Origin: Ditylenchus dipsaci
Taxonomy: Eukaryota > Nematoda > Chromadorea > Rhabditida > Anguinidae
Direction: 5' to 3'
NCBI GenBank assembly: GCA_004194705.1
Contig: SADC01001209.1
Span: 186,001 to 250,000 of the forward strand
Length of the DNA: 64,000 nucleotides
Shown: piece by piece, positions 34,301 through 47,000 of the stretch
Layout of the letters: each line of letters begins with the position of its first letter
Position numbering within the stretch: position 1 is the first letter of the stretch
Notes under the pieces: model-generated
The model's input: the letters and a program-made list of their open reading frames with translations, nothing else
What the model was told of the DNA's origin: nothing
The model's database searches: none
Position numbers and translations under genes: made by a program

Positions 34301-37300
34301 GCACATCAATGGAAGACGCCATAGAGAATATATCAGGGCTAATCAAGCCTCTCCTAGTGAAATTGCACCGGTTGAAAGTGGTACGTCTAGTAGCAGCATT
34401 CAGCCAGCTCAAATCAATGCTTTAACCTGGGAATTGGAAGATGACGATGCCACTGAAAGGCAACGAGACAGGGATATCATTTTGCATGCTCTGCAGAACG
34501 GCAATGCTTTTGAGCTGCGCAACACTGCTCCTTCTAATACTGCTGCTACTGCTAGTCTCAGCTGGAGAAGCAGCGCTGATAACCCATTCGACACAGCGCA
34601 GGCCACATCAAGGTAATGCATACATAGTGAGTCACAAAAACTGGTGCATTTTTTAAATTGTTTTCTGATTCAATTGTGTTTTTTATCTGTATTTTAGAGA
34701 CGACGCATAGCCGTATTATATACCGAAACGTAGCTAAGACTCTAAGCTGAATTTACGGATATAACAAAGTTAAAGGACAGTGATTTTTGGACGCAGTGGC
34801 ATTTCCTAAATTTAAATTGGCGGGGACACTTTTTTACTCCGAAAATATTCAACAATTAATGTTTTTATTATTTTTTATTTGCATCTAAAATTTTATCAAA
34901 ACTTCAAACCCTCTAGCCTACTTTTACTTCACCATAACTACTTATATCAGTTCATAGATATTCCTGGACTAACACATAAAATGTTAATTTTAAATGAGAA
35001 TAAAAAATTATTCAAAGAAACATTTTCGGAGAAAAAAAGTGTTCCCCGCCAACTCAAATTTCGGAAATGCCGCTGCGTTCAAAAACCATGGTACTTAAAG
35101 CGTCGTTTGAAATTTATAGATGAAAAGCACAATCAAACCAAAAAATTCAATTTAAAAATTGACCAGTTTTTGTGACTCATCCTGTACTCCCAAGAGTCTT
35201 ATTTTTAATTTTGTCTACTGTTGCTTTGTTCTTAAACTTGATATTTTTGAGGGTGAGGGATTAAAAGTGAAAATGCTGGCTGGAAAGTGGCCGAGAAAGG
35301 CTAAAGATGCACGATTTTATTAGTTTCACCAAAAAAGTTTTTTCTGTGTGAAAAAGTTTTGCATTTTTTCAGAAATGCGCAAGTCATCCATCCTCTGAGC
35401 GGCTCAACCACAACTTCCTCCCAATCTAATGCTAATAATCTGATCTTGAATGATTTTGGCGATTCTTCCAACCGCACCACTTTCATAAATAATCGAGCTC
35501 CTGTTGGCAGTAGTAGAGGGAGAGATTGGTTTGGAAGAGGCGCCTATAGTCGACAGACTCGCGCAACCAGACCTCCCTATACTTCTGCATTTAGCCGCTC
35601 TACTTTTGATAATGTTCGAGCATTAGCTGAGGAGCAGGCTGAGAATGATGACTGGGATGACCAACCATCAACCAACTGGGCACCCTTTGTGCCACAACCA
35701 GGTCCATATACAGTTCACATTCGAACCAACTTTGAATTTGAATTTCAGTCCCTGCTAGGGCCGCCACTGCACCTAGTACAGGCCAATCAAGTGAACAAGC
35801 AGTGCACGGTGCTTGTGCTGAAGCACATGGCAATAGATCTAGTTGTGGAACTGTGAGAAGAGCACCTGGGTTTGCCAATTCTTCTGCTAACAACTCAAAT
35901 CACAGCCAAGGTAATTCCTAATTGAAATAAGATGCGTCTCAAAAGCTAAATTTTTAAATTAAAAATTTTAAGGCCGATTTTCGGCCAATTTTGAGGACTT
36001 TTGTCAACACAAACTTGCATTGTTTTCTTAAAAGGAAATTTTTCGGACACAAAAACTTGATCGAAATCTTAACTCAATGTATTATTAGGCGTGAAATATC
36101 AGGACAATATGGGAAAGAGATGTAACTATGTCTGGCCCAGGCCGTTTGTCCGATACGGACTAGGTCGGTATGGGGTTCTGTACGTTATACAGAATCGTCA
36201 TCCCTTCTAAAAATAACTAACAAAAAAAACAAACGAAACAAAATTATTAAAGTAGCAAAAACCCTAAAAACATTAGGTGTCTAAATTCAGCCTAACGTTT
36301 AGAGCTCGTATTTTTAGGATCTTCAAGTGGCCGATTTGGAGACCAGCCTACCACAAATGCTGAGCAACAGGATCATACTTACACCTCAGCCATCTTTACA
36401 CCTAACAACAACCTCTCTTCTTCCGGCAACAGTGGGTCTAATCGGCCGGTGAAAAAGGAGGACACACCTGAGACTAGCAGACCATTATTGCAACCATTTG
36501 CCTCAAATGAATGGGCAGATTTATCAGACAGAGAAGAGAGCTCTACAAGAAGGACACGCAGAAGGTCAAGGAATAGCAATGCTTCCAATACTTCTTCCGG
36601 CACTAGCAACCGGAGAGGTAGACTGCATGTTTCGGATGTACACAGACGCCACCAAAATGTAAGCTAAAAAGAAATGCAATGAATTTTTCGGGCAGATGTC
36701 TATTTTGGCGTAAAGCGCCTGAAAATTAAAACATTTAAGGACAAGATAAATAAGAGCACGATGAGTTGCGTATTTTATACATAAAGCTGTCGCAAAAGGC
36801 AAACGCTAGGGTTGGCATTTGTCCGGACAAATAGAAACGCGGACAATTTTCCGGAAAATTGTCTGGACAAATAGGACATTAACAGACAAATAGGGACAAA
36901 TGGGATTTATTGTAATTTTAATCAAAACCAAATTAAAAATTTGGAAAAAAAACCTTCCCTTACTTACAAAGATGTTTTTACGCATTTCATGCCCTAAAAT
37001 ACACAAAATAGTAGTAAAAAAGTTTTTTCGGGATGACTTGATACAGTGTAGTAAATTTCCAATTGCTATTTTTTCTAATTTAATTTGTCCAATTTTCGAC
37101 TACCGAACAAATAGGCCAGATCATTGTCTTACTTGTCCGGACAATTGTCCATCACACTACTATTTTTTTCTTTTGCACTCATATTAAAAGTTTGGGGGTG
37201 TAAGAAGCTAAAAATTAGAGATGTGCTTCTTAACTTACCTTAGAGGTGAATCCTAGAAATTTTCTTGCTAATAAATGAATTCAGAAAATCTTTTGTAGGC

Positions 37301-38946
37301 TTAGGTATCCTTTTAAAAAACAATGAAAAATTAAAAGGGGTAAGCAGTTACAAGTATAGTCAACTCTCCAGTACAGTCAACCCTAGATATAACGGCCTCA
37401 TAAAGAAAAAATTTTAGGGGACTTTATTGTATTTTGTTGAGAGTTAGCTATATTGCCGAAGCCATTTAGGGGTAAAATCCCAACTGGCAGCCGTTCAACC
37501 GGCAGCCCCAACTGGCAGTCCTCCCAACTGGCAGCCCCAACTGGCAGCCCCCGACTGGCAGCTTTTTTCGAATTTTATAGCCCTGACACGGAAAAATGTT
37601 TCAAATTAAAAAGCCGTCGTGTAGTATTGGCACTTCTTTAGTACCCCCCCCCATACCCGGATATTTCAAAAAATGACCCAAAATCATCTCCCGAACTTAT
37701 TTTTTCTGCACATTTTGGATTGTATGAAAAACATTTTTCTTAATTTGGTTATATAGGGGGAACTAAAGAAATATTACTAAACACTTGAGGATTTTGAACA
37801 GGTTTTACTTTCTGGGTCTCAACCCCAAGCAACCAAGCCCCTGCGCCCCCGAAGGGGGCTAAAGGGGGCCGCGCAGGGGCTAATATGATTTGAGAAAATT
37901 GGTAGTTAACCTCCAGCACAGTCAAATTTCTAGTATAGTTAACACGCACAATACTTTTTCGTAAATCGGTATTTTTGGACTCAAAATTTCATGCTGAACA
38001 CGATGGTGCGGGTCCTTCTAGCTCCCAATCATTGACGAGGTAGGTGAAAAAGGCTGCGGAAGGTAAAAAGTTGTGGATGGTCGAAATCCAGCTAGATACC
38101 CACAGGTTTTCAAGTGGTGCGTCGTGATTTTTATACTACACCCACGCTCATAAAACACCAAAATGTCCGCAAGGAGCTCAGCTTTCTATTTATACCAAAC
38201 ATAGCCTGTTTTTTTATTTAAAAGTTAATCTAAATCACCTGTAATTTGTTAGGGTAGGGATTCTCATAATGAGAAACTAGAATCGTATTGATACCGAATG
38301 GTTTCATCACTTTTAGAAAAGTTATAAGAATATACGCCTCTTTGACTAAAAGAAAAAAATTGTATTGGAAATAGAAGAAAAAAAACTGAAAGAAAAAAAT
38401 TGAAAAAAAACCGAACTCGAACATGGTGTACGTGAATGAGCCATTATTTTGAAGCCCGTTCAAGAGTTTATGATATTCTTTTTGTGGATGCTAATTATTT
38501 TAATTTGTTTTTAGAATCGTTGGGGCAATGGTCGAGGAAACAACCAATCTTCTTCTCTAAATGAAGCCATTGCTCGGAACCTGGGTCACATTGGTAGTGG
38601 CAATGACTGGTCAGAGAACGACCAGCCTGAAGAGAGCCACCCGACCCCACCCAGCGCTGCCGACCACAGACAGGAGACTTCCGAAAAAACTCCTAAAAGC
38701 AATAATCATGGCACACAGGATCTACGCTGTGGTAGCAGTTGCAATACAGGCAGAGGTAATTGCCAATTTCCCAGAGGTAGTGCCCGTACTGACGGATATG
38801 GGGGACGATTTGGCCAGAATGCTCGCCGAGGGAACAATCAATCGGGTGGTAATGGGCAGGGAAGCTCAAGCATGCAGAACAGAAGTGGGCAAAGAGGTGG
38901 TCGAGGCAATGGAGGTGGAAGATTCTCTTCATATGAATGGGATTGA
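28327..38946 (+). CDS. RING finger + C2H2 zinc finger + RG-rich protein (putative E3 ligase)
   Basis: Twelve exons: 28327-28520, 29285-29383, 29436-29505, 30147-30478, 30529-30582, 31155-31420, 31475-31553, 34206-34612, 35373-35701, 35749-35910, 36318-36658 and 38515-38946; about 920 residues. A RING domain spans residues about 58-105: CRIC, then NCGHSFCVMC, then CGVC, so all eight zinc ligands (C3HC4) are present. RING proteins usually act as ubiquitin E3 ligases. LGKNFLL follows it, as in many nematode RING proteins. An acidic linker (SDLNDTDSTFEEDDSQYDG) and a helical stretch come next. Exon 8 encodes a C2H2 finger of matrin/U1-C style, CYLCNVV...AMQHINGRRH. The rest is disordered, S/T/N-rich, with repeated acidic NDDWDDQ/SEDDWATSEGDDD/NEWADLSD blocks, and ends in an RGG-like tail (GGRFGQNARRGNN, QRGGRGNGGGRFSSYEWD). 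The finger and tail suggest RNA binding. All junctions keep frame except the first, where one T added to a TTT run at 29287-29289 restores CLINFTKETRYPVSL. No family name is assigned. Confidence 0.85.
31853..32005. mobile_element. hAT-like MITE, GCATATGC motif, in RING gene intron 7
   Basis: Left end TAGAGTTGTGGAAATGCTCG, right end CGTTTCTTAACCCTA. Identical 8-bp flanks GTATTTCC at 31845-31852 and 32006-32013. Variants of GAGCATATGCTC occur at least four times. It inserted into a family A end: the flanks rejoin to TACCGTATTTCCTCTAAAG. Confidence 0.85.
32119..32358. mobile_element. TTAA MITE family B, copy 2
   Basis: Ends TTAAAGGGCATGCCCGTGC and GCACGATCATGCCCCTTTAA. Core as in copy 1 (TTTTTCACTC.TTCTGCGTCAA, AAAAACTAGACAGAAAACTT, GCGCCTTTTCTCC). 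Located in RING gene intron 7. Confidence 0.85.
32359..33417. other. RING gene intron 7, middle part
   Basis: No gene. AT-rich with long T and A runs. A near-inverted pair (ATGGGTAGATCATGCC near 32497-32512 and GGCATGATCTACCCAT near 33018-33033; also AGGTATATTT near 32380 and AACATACCTTTAGGACAC near 33091) suggests a decayed foldback of about 700 bp, with CTAAAGGTAT- type ends around 32374 and 33107. Confidence 0.5.
33418..34162. repeat. Large MITE family A member with GATC-rich core
   Basis: Ends TACCGTATATGCTCTATTAA and TTATTAGAGCATATACGGTA, then CCCCC/GGGGG blocks. Unlike the ~250-bp copies it is 745 bp, and its core holds about 15 variants of CCTGATCCAGC on one side (33620-33890) and the inverse GCTGGATCAGG form on the other (33915-34000). 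It lies directly before exon 8 of the RING gene. Confidence 0.75.
36807..37157. mobile_element. Probable hAT-like element, TTGTCCGGACAA motif
   Basis: Starts TAGGGTTGGCATTTGTCC and carries TTGTCCGGACAA, ATTTTCCGGAAAATTGTC and ACAAATAGG repeats at the left, with CTTGTCCGGACAATTGTCC at the right. The right terminus and target duplication are not clear, so the end coordinate is approximate. In RING gene intron 11. Confidence 0.65.
37371..37450. mobile_element. Pogo-like terminus (partial)
   Basis: TACAGTCAACCCTAGATATAA followed by CGGCCTC matches the left end of the pogo-like elements at 26115 and 47511. No matching right end was found nearby, so this is a remnant. Confidence 0.55.
37480..37562. 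repeat. Tandem CAACTGGCAGCC repeat
   Basis: Seven imperfect units of CAACTGGCAGCC or shortened forms in 83 bases, in RING gene intron 11. Low-complexity minisatellite. Confidence 0.8.
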
Positions 38947-39384
38947 TTTGGATGATGGAAAACAAATGAAAATCTTACCTATAACTGAGTGTCTGAAAAA
39001 CAAGTGAAAACTATAAAATATAGCTATTCAACTAGCAAGACCTGACCGTAGGCAAAACCTGCACAAATTTTCATTCAAGTATGCAATTTATAATCTGTGT
39101 ATTTGTACTTTTTGCTAGTTTCACAATTCTATTCTTGGTGAACACGTGCTCCCAGTTGCTGTTAGTCGGTAAAACGGAAAACGTTTTGTGCAAAAGTCTT
39201 TGTGAAAATTCCCCGTTGTGTTAAAATTTCAAAAAGATTTACGGGATTTAGCTTTGACGTTTCACCTTCAGCTAAAACAGTAAATTTGTTTGCAACTTTT
39301 TTGGATTCGTACACTGTATTCACTCTAAATCTCAGTAACTGATACCACTACCTGAACAACTAGTACTCAATAGGGTGCCTGAAT

Positions 39385-39864
39385 GGAAAAATGTCAACTC
39401 GCGACAGTTTTGACTCGCGACACTCAACTCGCGACACTTTTTTCTACGATTTTTTTCAACTTCTAAAAAAATTATCAAACATTTGCCAAAAAGTCTTTTG
39501 AATATCAACGTGTCATACCAAAATGCCTTTCTGAACCCGAATCTGTTGAGATCAGATCCGAAAATTTCTAGGGAGCTGAGATATCCTTCAAAGTGGGTAA
39601 GTAGTACAAATTTCAAGGTGGTCTGCTCAAAACAGCTATATCTCAGTCCCTGTGGTTTTGTTAACTTGATCTCAGCGGATTCAGGTTTAGAAGACATTTT
39701 GGTATGGGAAATTGCTACTCAAAAGAGTTTCGGAGAATATTTGATGATTTTTTCAGAAGTTTAAAAAGAACGTCGAAAAAAGTGTCGCGAGTTGAGTGTC
39801 GCGAGTCGAGACTGTCGCGAGTTGAATGTCGCGAGTCAAAACTGTCGCGAGTTAATAGCCGTCC
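39385..39864. mobile_element. hAT-like element with CTCGCGACA clusters
   Basis: Identical 8-bp flanks GCCTGAAT at 39377-39384 and 39865-39872. AACTCGCGACA or GACTCGCGACA occurs three times in the first 55 bp, and the inverse TGTCGCGAGT five times in the last 75 bp. An inner inverted repeat spans most of the middle (TTTTGGTATG / CATACCAAAA). No transposase frame. Confidence 0.85.
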
Positions 39865-40394
39865 GCCTGAATTTGTATTTGACAAAATGATTTTGAGGGA
39901 TGAGGGAGCCCAAATGAGTGTCAACGACCCTCACAGGATACCGCGACCTGGATACTACAACGTGTATTACCACCTGGACACGACCTGTATGACCTCCCGG
40001 ATACACCCCTGGTACCACTACCTGGGAACGACCACCTGGGTACCCACGTGGTTACATAGGGCCAATCAAGTGAACACAGACATGAAAGAACATATCAATA
40101 AGATGTACAAAAAACGATTATCATAACCTCTTATTGTAAAGCCGATTTCCGAAGTAAGAACTTCGGTAGTCAGGATGAGGCTAGTCACCAAGAACCTGAT
40201 AAAACATCAAAAAAAAACTGTAGTCGAAAACCATGTACTGCAAAATTCAGGTAATTTATGTCGAAAAAAACTAAAAACTGGCCCGAAAAATAAGAAGAAG
40301 TCGAAATAATTACCTCAGTGAGAATACTGAGTAAGTATTACTGACAACCAGAAATTGTGAAAAAATTGGAAAAAAATTGCCTTATTCCCCGCCA

Positions 40395-40680
40395 AGAGTT
40401 AAGGATTGAGGATCATGTTCAGCTTGAGGAAATGTTGTGAAAATGTTTTCGACGAACATTTTCTTCAAGCTGAAGCTCAATCTTCAATCTGAAAAGCGTT
40501 CATTAGGTTGCGCATTGAAATTGAGGATGAGGATTGAACATTGAGGAAATTTTCTCAATCGTTCACAATGACATTTAAGATTGAGGATTGAAGTTGAAAA
40601 TTGAGGATTGAGGAATTTTTAATGAAAGGTTTGATAAAAACTTCAACCTCAACCTCAATCCTCCATTGTGAATGAGGCAT
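40395..40680. repeat. TTGAGGATTGAG low-complexity foldback
   Basis: Purine-rich units TTGAGGATTGAGG and their inverse CTCAATCCTC / CTTCAACCTCAA. Units lie on both strands around a centre near 40480-40600, so the block can fold on itself. Confidence 0.6.
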
Positions 40681-41025
40681 AAGACCCAAAGCTACACAAT
40701 AATGCGAAAAAATTCTAAAATTTTTAACAAAATTAAAAGAAAAATGGCAATATAATAGAGAGCGAAAAAATTAAATCAGCGTAACTCTGTCTTTTGAGAG
40801 CGCATTTTAATTTGACTTTTTTTCGGGTTTTGCGTCCGACAGGCGATTTCTCGGTTGTCATTATCCTTCTGGTACATCTTATTTAACAAAAAAATGGAAA
40901 AGTTTTTTAATTCAGTTTTTATTGAAAGTATAATTTGTATAACAGAATTGTAAGTGTTTGAGTGCAAGCAGGTCTTAAACATGTCTAGAAAAATATTTTT
41001 TACGTAATTTTTTTCTATAAAGCAC

Positions 41026-44000
41026 TCATTCTTCGTCGGATTCCTTGGCAATTGGATTGAACAGGATTCCGTATTCATTAGCCATGTGCTCCATCAACAA
41101 GCGAGTCCTGCCCTCTACTGTCTCCGTGTCATCTGGGTCCGTACTTTGATTGACCAGCTCAGCCCAGTCCAACAAATCGAAATATGCGCGATCAGGTCCT
41201 GATCGTCTAAAATAGTTAAGGTAGTTCGAAAAATTAGTTATGATACTGAGAAACCAATAGAATCTCCATGTAAAATGACCTACTCTTTGAGCATTTCCAC
41301 ATGGTCTCTTAGGCGCTGATTGAATTGCTCGAATTGGCCGGAGTAATCGCCCACTTCTGGTATGGTGATGGCCACAATGGTGGGCATTCTTTTATAGAGG
41401 AGCATTTCAAAGGCACTACAGGATGATAGTCAGCATCCGGACCGGCGTTAGGGTACACATGCTTAGTGTAGACTGCCTTTTTATCACCAACATTTTTCTG
41501 CAACCACTCATTCAGTTTGGACAGGAAGTTAAAGGGTTTGGCGGAATTATCCCGAGAGTATTGCATCTGCAAAAGCACTTAGTGAAAAATAGAAATAGTC
41601 CAGGTCTAAACATTACCTCAAAGTCAAATCCACATGCTACGAAAATATAGGAAATTTCTTTCGGAAACAGGTCTGGTTTTTTATTAAGTGCGTCATCGAT
41701 CAACCAACTAAAAATAGCTTATGTTTGTGTAGTTAATCATTTTCGCCTTTAAATAAACTTGCTTTGGCATGCGAGGAAATGCAATTTCTGTGACCACCAT
41801 GTTTGACAAGATTCGTTTGTCTAGACGGTAAAGCAGCAGATCGGTGATTAGCCAGCGAGATATTCTCCTCTGGGAATTCCCCTCAATGTGCTCGATCATA
41901 GCCTCGTAGCTTTCAAACACCTCGTTCTTGAGCTCAGTCAAACTGTGTCTGTTATCGAAATTGGGGTGGTATCGCTGTATAAAGTTATGGTCATAAAAAT
42001 GTTAACTATTTTTATCTTTTTTGAATACAGTCGACTCTCGATTTAAGGACACCCCAAAAGTTCGTTCCCCAGCTGGGTCAGACACTTTTTTAGCTCGATT
42101 TTCGAAGCTTATTTAAAATTATGTTTTGACAGTCTGGTCGCAAATATCGCAAGGATGTCGATTTTGCCGATCGTTTTTCAAAATCCAAAAACTTTTTCTT
42201 CTAAAAAAGCAAACACTCGATTTAAGGACAAGGATTTTAGAAGAAGCCTGTCCTTAAATCGAGGTTTTGCTTTTTTAGAAGAAAAAGTTTCTGGATTTTG
42301 AAAAACGATCGGCAAAATCGGCATCCTTGCGATATTTACGACCAGACTGTCAAAACAGAATTTAAAAAAAGCTTCGAAAATCGAGCTAAAAAAAGTGTCG
42401 GACCCAGCTGGGTAACGAACTTTTGGGGGCGTCCTTAAGTCGAGAGTCGACTGTATATAAAAACAGGTATAAGCAGTTTTTTCGACATTTTTGAATTCCC
42501 GCCTTTTCCCATTTGAGTGTTTTTGAAAACCACGTCCTAACGTGCACTGGATTAACTATGAAATTGCTGGATCTGCTAAAACATGCGCCAAACAGCCAAA
42601 AATAACTAAAGTGAAAAAAAATATCACGAAAACTGCTAAACGGCCCTATTTTAAATAAAAACAATGTAGTATGACCGACGAATAAGAAAACACTGGTGAG
42701 AAAACTAGCAAAATTTTACAGTTTTCTGACTAAATGTATTTTAGCAAAGCTTTTCCAATAATTCATCTACCTTCATTACTGGTACTGGAGCATCTCGATG
42801 AGGCAGTGTGATCAAATTTTTGTATGCTCGACTGACTGTCTCTTCTTCTGTCTAAAATCCAGTTGTAAAAGTAATGCTTGGATAAATAGAAAACCTACTG
42901 TATAGCGTCCATTAAAAACATATGGCGCAACTTGCCTTTTGTTTCCCTCTGCAGGATTAAAAGCCTGCAAAAAACAAATAAACATTAAGTTGATGAAATT
43001 TGAAACTGAGCACTTCATAGAAGGGACGAGAGGCGAAAATCCAGGGTTTAGGGTTGTCGAGGGTTCGACTCGATCGCTCGAAACCGCTCGAAAATTTCGA
43101 GCGCTCGACTCGATTCGAAACTCGAAGTTCGAAATTTTCGAGTCGAGCGTTTAACTCGAAACTCAAAAATTGAAATTTAATTCTAATAAATTCCAATATT
43201 TAAATTATTTTCTCTTACAAGGGAGGGACCCTGACTGTGACCTGGGACTTTCTGATGAATTTTTTATGTGCGTATACTTATAGAGCGTACCCAAATCACG
43301 TGTGAATTTGGCTCCTCACCTCTGAAAGCTAACAAAAATTTTAGGAATGACCCATGGTTCAGTTGAAAAAAAAACCACGATATGGGTATCGAGGTTTTTT
43401 AGAGCTTTGAGTGACCCTTGTACCACGTTTTGTAGAGATTTGTCAGAAACTTGGGAATGCTCCCCTAGATCACAGTCAGGGACTATCCCTTGTTAATTTC
43501 CATCCCATGTTTTTCTTCGATCTCATGTTCCAAAATAGCTTTACCCTGCCTTCCTAACGAGTAAGCTAGCACCATTTGCTTTCTACATGAGACCTTTGAA
43601 TTTCTAATTTATAAAGTTAGAATTATTAGCTGGCCGTGAAAGACACCTTTCCGACTCACGCAAAAAAATAATTGACAGATATTTGCCAGAAACTTGAAGC
43701 CAGTTAGAGCTCAAAAATACTTTAGAGCGCTTGAAATTCGACTCAAAACTCGAAATTATTTTCGAGCGCTCGAAACACGAAGTTTCCGATCGAAACTCGA
43801 AATTGAGCGCTCGACTCGACAACCCTACCAGGGTTGCTTTTGCGTCCAGGCAGAAAAATTGAAAAACTTTTTTCGGTAGTTTTTTAAAAAATTATTTGAT
43901 CAAAAGACTGAAACTACATAGAACTTTGTAATTTTTTAGAAAACTGAGAAAATCCAAAAAGCCCCGCAATTACAAAATTAACGGGGGACTAAGAAATATT

Positions 44001-47000
44001 TTTGTTTAGAAACCCCCCTATCCTAGAAAAAAATTATGGATACGTCTCTGACTGATATCGATATAACGTCATCATTCAGTCCCTAGGTCGAAGATAGACT
44101 GTGCGATATTTAGAGTGAAGATTTGAAGCAAATAAAAAAATTGTTCACCAATATATTTCCATCTTCAATCTCATACTCTTGTATGGTCATTTGTTCGTTA
44201 AACACAATCCGTCTCACCTAAAATATTTTTCTTAGCTTGGTTTATCATAAAAAAGTTACTTACTAGACCAGTCACACTGAAACGGTTCTGTCTTTTAAAG
44301 CAGCTGATCAGTCTTGGGCCTAAAACATTTTAGTTCAAAACTTTTGTTGATATTTGAAAAAAAACCTGGAAGTATAAGTGGTCCAAATTCATCCTCATCT
44401 TCGTAGAAGTCGTCTTCAGGCTCCGGAGAAGAATTTATTCGGTAGTTCTGCTGCTGGACCTCTTCTACATCAGACTCTTCTTCCACATAGCCATCGTCAA
44501 TGTCCTCTTCTTCTTGTTCTTGTCGTTGAGAAACCATACTCTGCCTAAAAAATTGAGCTTAGTAGTATTTTCAGATTGCTCGAGTAAAACGAAAAATAGC
44601 TAAAAGTGATTTCTGCTGTAGAAAGGTTAAAAATGCGGTCAACCCTTTTCAACTCTTCTTTTCTTTTCATCAAATTCAGTTTTTGCAAAAAGAGAAATTA
44701 CAGTAACGTGAAGACCCAAACAGCCCCTGGAGCCTGCCTTTTCAGTTCCCTGATTTTTTAAACCCAGTGGAGTGTGCTGGTTAAAAACCCTTAGCCAAAA
44801 CCCTTGGTATTGTCGGCGCAAAAGATGTGAAACAGGTGAAAATGAAAAAAGTTGACTTAGAGAGAAAGTACTCTTTGGAGGAATAAAATAAATAAAATAC
44901 TCTTCAGGACTTCTTTTTCCGCCATAAAATTTAAATTTTACCATAATTTTTTCTTTCTCTTACCAATTTCTAACATACTGTCTCTGCTGCTGAACACTGC
45001 TGTTTTGTTGGCGACGTGGTGCTGGCGGAGACGCAACTCGTCTGGACTTCCGACTCGAAGCTTGTTTTTTGGCTGTAACCCGTCTCTTCTTGCCGTGCAC
45101 TTGCTCTTCTGGCATATTCTGGGCATCCACATAGATCACCAAGCTTTGTTTACTCAAGTGGGCACCTGTAAAAGTTAGTTGTGGAGTATCAGCAAGTGAA
45201 TTTCATTATATATCTTACCCATTTCTTGCCGGAGTTGTCGTCTACGGTCTGACATTTGACTGATTTTACGCACTGGCGGCACAACCACATTGTTGCTAGT
45301 GGATGGCTTGGGTGGTGACGTTCCTGAAATTTTCAAGTTACCGTATTTACTCTAATAGGCCGACAGTCTCTAATAATCCGACACTCCCTACTTTAAAGAC
45401 CTATATTTCGAATCGGAAAATTTTCTTTTCAAAACTTGTGCTTTGCGTTTTCTTAGCTCTCACGAGCAATACCGATTCCGCCTTTTCTGGGTTTTCGATG
45501 TTGACGCAACAGTATCGAGATTGACCTCAAAAATGTCTGATTTTTGGTTGATTAAAATATAACCCGACATAAGGCCTGTTAAAGGGGCATGATCGTGCCT
45601 GATGGGGAGAAAAGGCGCGAACCAGCAGTTCTTTTCTTTCTCGATAAATTTTTACATTCGTTGTCGTGTAGATTTTTTAAGTTTTCTGTCTAGTTTTTAA
45701 AAGCGATATGAGGTCATCTATATCAGATTTGACGCAGACCGAGTGAAAAATGGGAAGATTCGAAAAAATTCGGAAAAAACTGCTGGTTCGCGCCTTAACG
45801 CACGGGCATGCCCCTTTAAAGTGAATACGCTATTATAATTCTAGCTAAAAAACGTATTTTCAGTAATTTTTTAGAAATTCTTGAAATTTCGATTTACTTT
45901 TTAAGGAACTCTCTTATACAAATTTTTTAAATTATTCAAGCGTGATGAAAAATTAGTTCGAATAGTGGTTTAAAGTTGACTCTCAGTACAGCGTCCCGAA
46001 AGTTTCTTCCAGCCTAGGGTCCAAAACTTTTTTGACTATGATTTTTACGACTTTTGCCGAATTATATTGCCCATTTTGGTGTCAAAAATCGCAAGCATTC
46101 CGAATTTATTTTGAAAATAGGATACTGTGTGGGTGTTTTTGGCAAAGCAGCTGCTATTGTGCGATTTTTGACACCAGAGTGGCCCGACAGTCTTCTAAAT
46201 ATGGGTTTAAAAAGTGTCGAACTCTTGGCTGGAACAAACTTGAGGGGGTGACGTTATATCGAGAGTAGATTGTACTTACCAGAGCACCAACTCAATGAAG
46301 AATTAAAGATCTCAATCATTTTAATTGCAGTTTGGCAAGTCAACTTTTTCTTAGGCTTGAACTTAGGCTTGGATTTCAAGGATTTCGCTTATTACATGCG
46401 TCAGAAAAAACGAAAAATTTACTCACAGTTAAAAAAAGCTGGGTTTTAAACTTTTAGAAGTTAATTTCAAAAGACCGACCCTTTTTGAGAGCTGAACGGA
46501 GTGGCTGTCGGACTACAGGTGGAGTTTTTTGGCTGACATAATGCATGGGCTCATCCTCAAACGGCCTCACTTCTCCCACTTGTTGGTGCTGATACGAGAA
46601 TTCTGGCAATTCCTCTGCCTTCTCTTTCTCCTGAGCCTTGTCAAGCAAACTGTAGTCGAATACAACCAAGCTTTTGTCAACTACTTCTTCACCAGCATTG
46701 AGCATGTATTTGCGAGTTTCTCGTTCAGCGAATGCCTTTATCTTGGCATTTCGCTCTGCTTCAGTCAAAGGCTAAAATTGGATATTATTTTTGTTTTCAA
46801 TTATTACGAAGTGAGTGACCACCCAACAACGGTTTTTACCGTTTCAGTCACCTAATCATGAGTCGGACAATCAAACAAGAATGGACGGACAATCAAACAA
46901 AAAAAACTCCCTGTATAAATTACCTTTTCTCGTTCCTTGGCGTCTAACCTAGCAATCAATAATTGTTCGTGGGGATGAGTTTTCTTCAAATGGTCAATGA

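Larger units (their letters stand above)
38947..41025. other. Intergenic between convergent genes
   Basis: Contains the element at 39385-39864 and a GAGGATTGAG-rich block (40395-40680). 39900-40080 is rich in CCACCTGG / ACCACCTGGG strings in a degenerate tandem pattern, related to the ACCACTTGG strings at 49410-49930. No gene is supported. Confidence 0.5.

Noticed and set aside
38693..38965. Minus-strand open frame opposite the RING gene last exon
   Set aside because: The plus strand encodes a continuous RG-rich tail in frame with the preceding exons; the opposite frame has no splice partners.
41400..41420. Programmed -1 frameshift site in the large gene
   Set aside because: No slippery heptamer with a structured downstream region was evident, and similar shifts occur in unrelated genes at simple runs.
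46455..46480. Stop after exon 6 as the end of a separate gene
   Set aside because: A GT donor just before it joins exon 7 in the same frame with a matching lysine-rich sequence, so one gene is more economical; kept as an alternative in the annotation.
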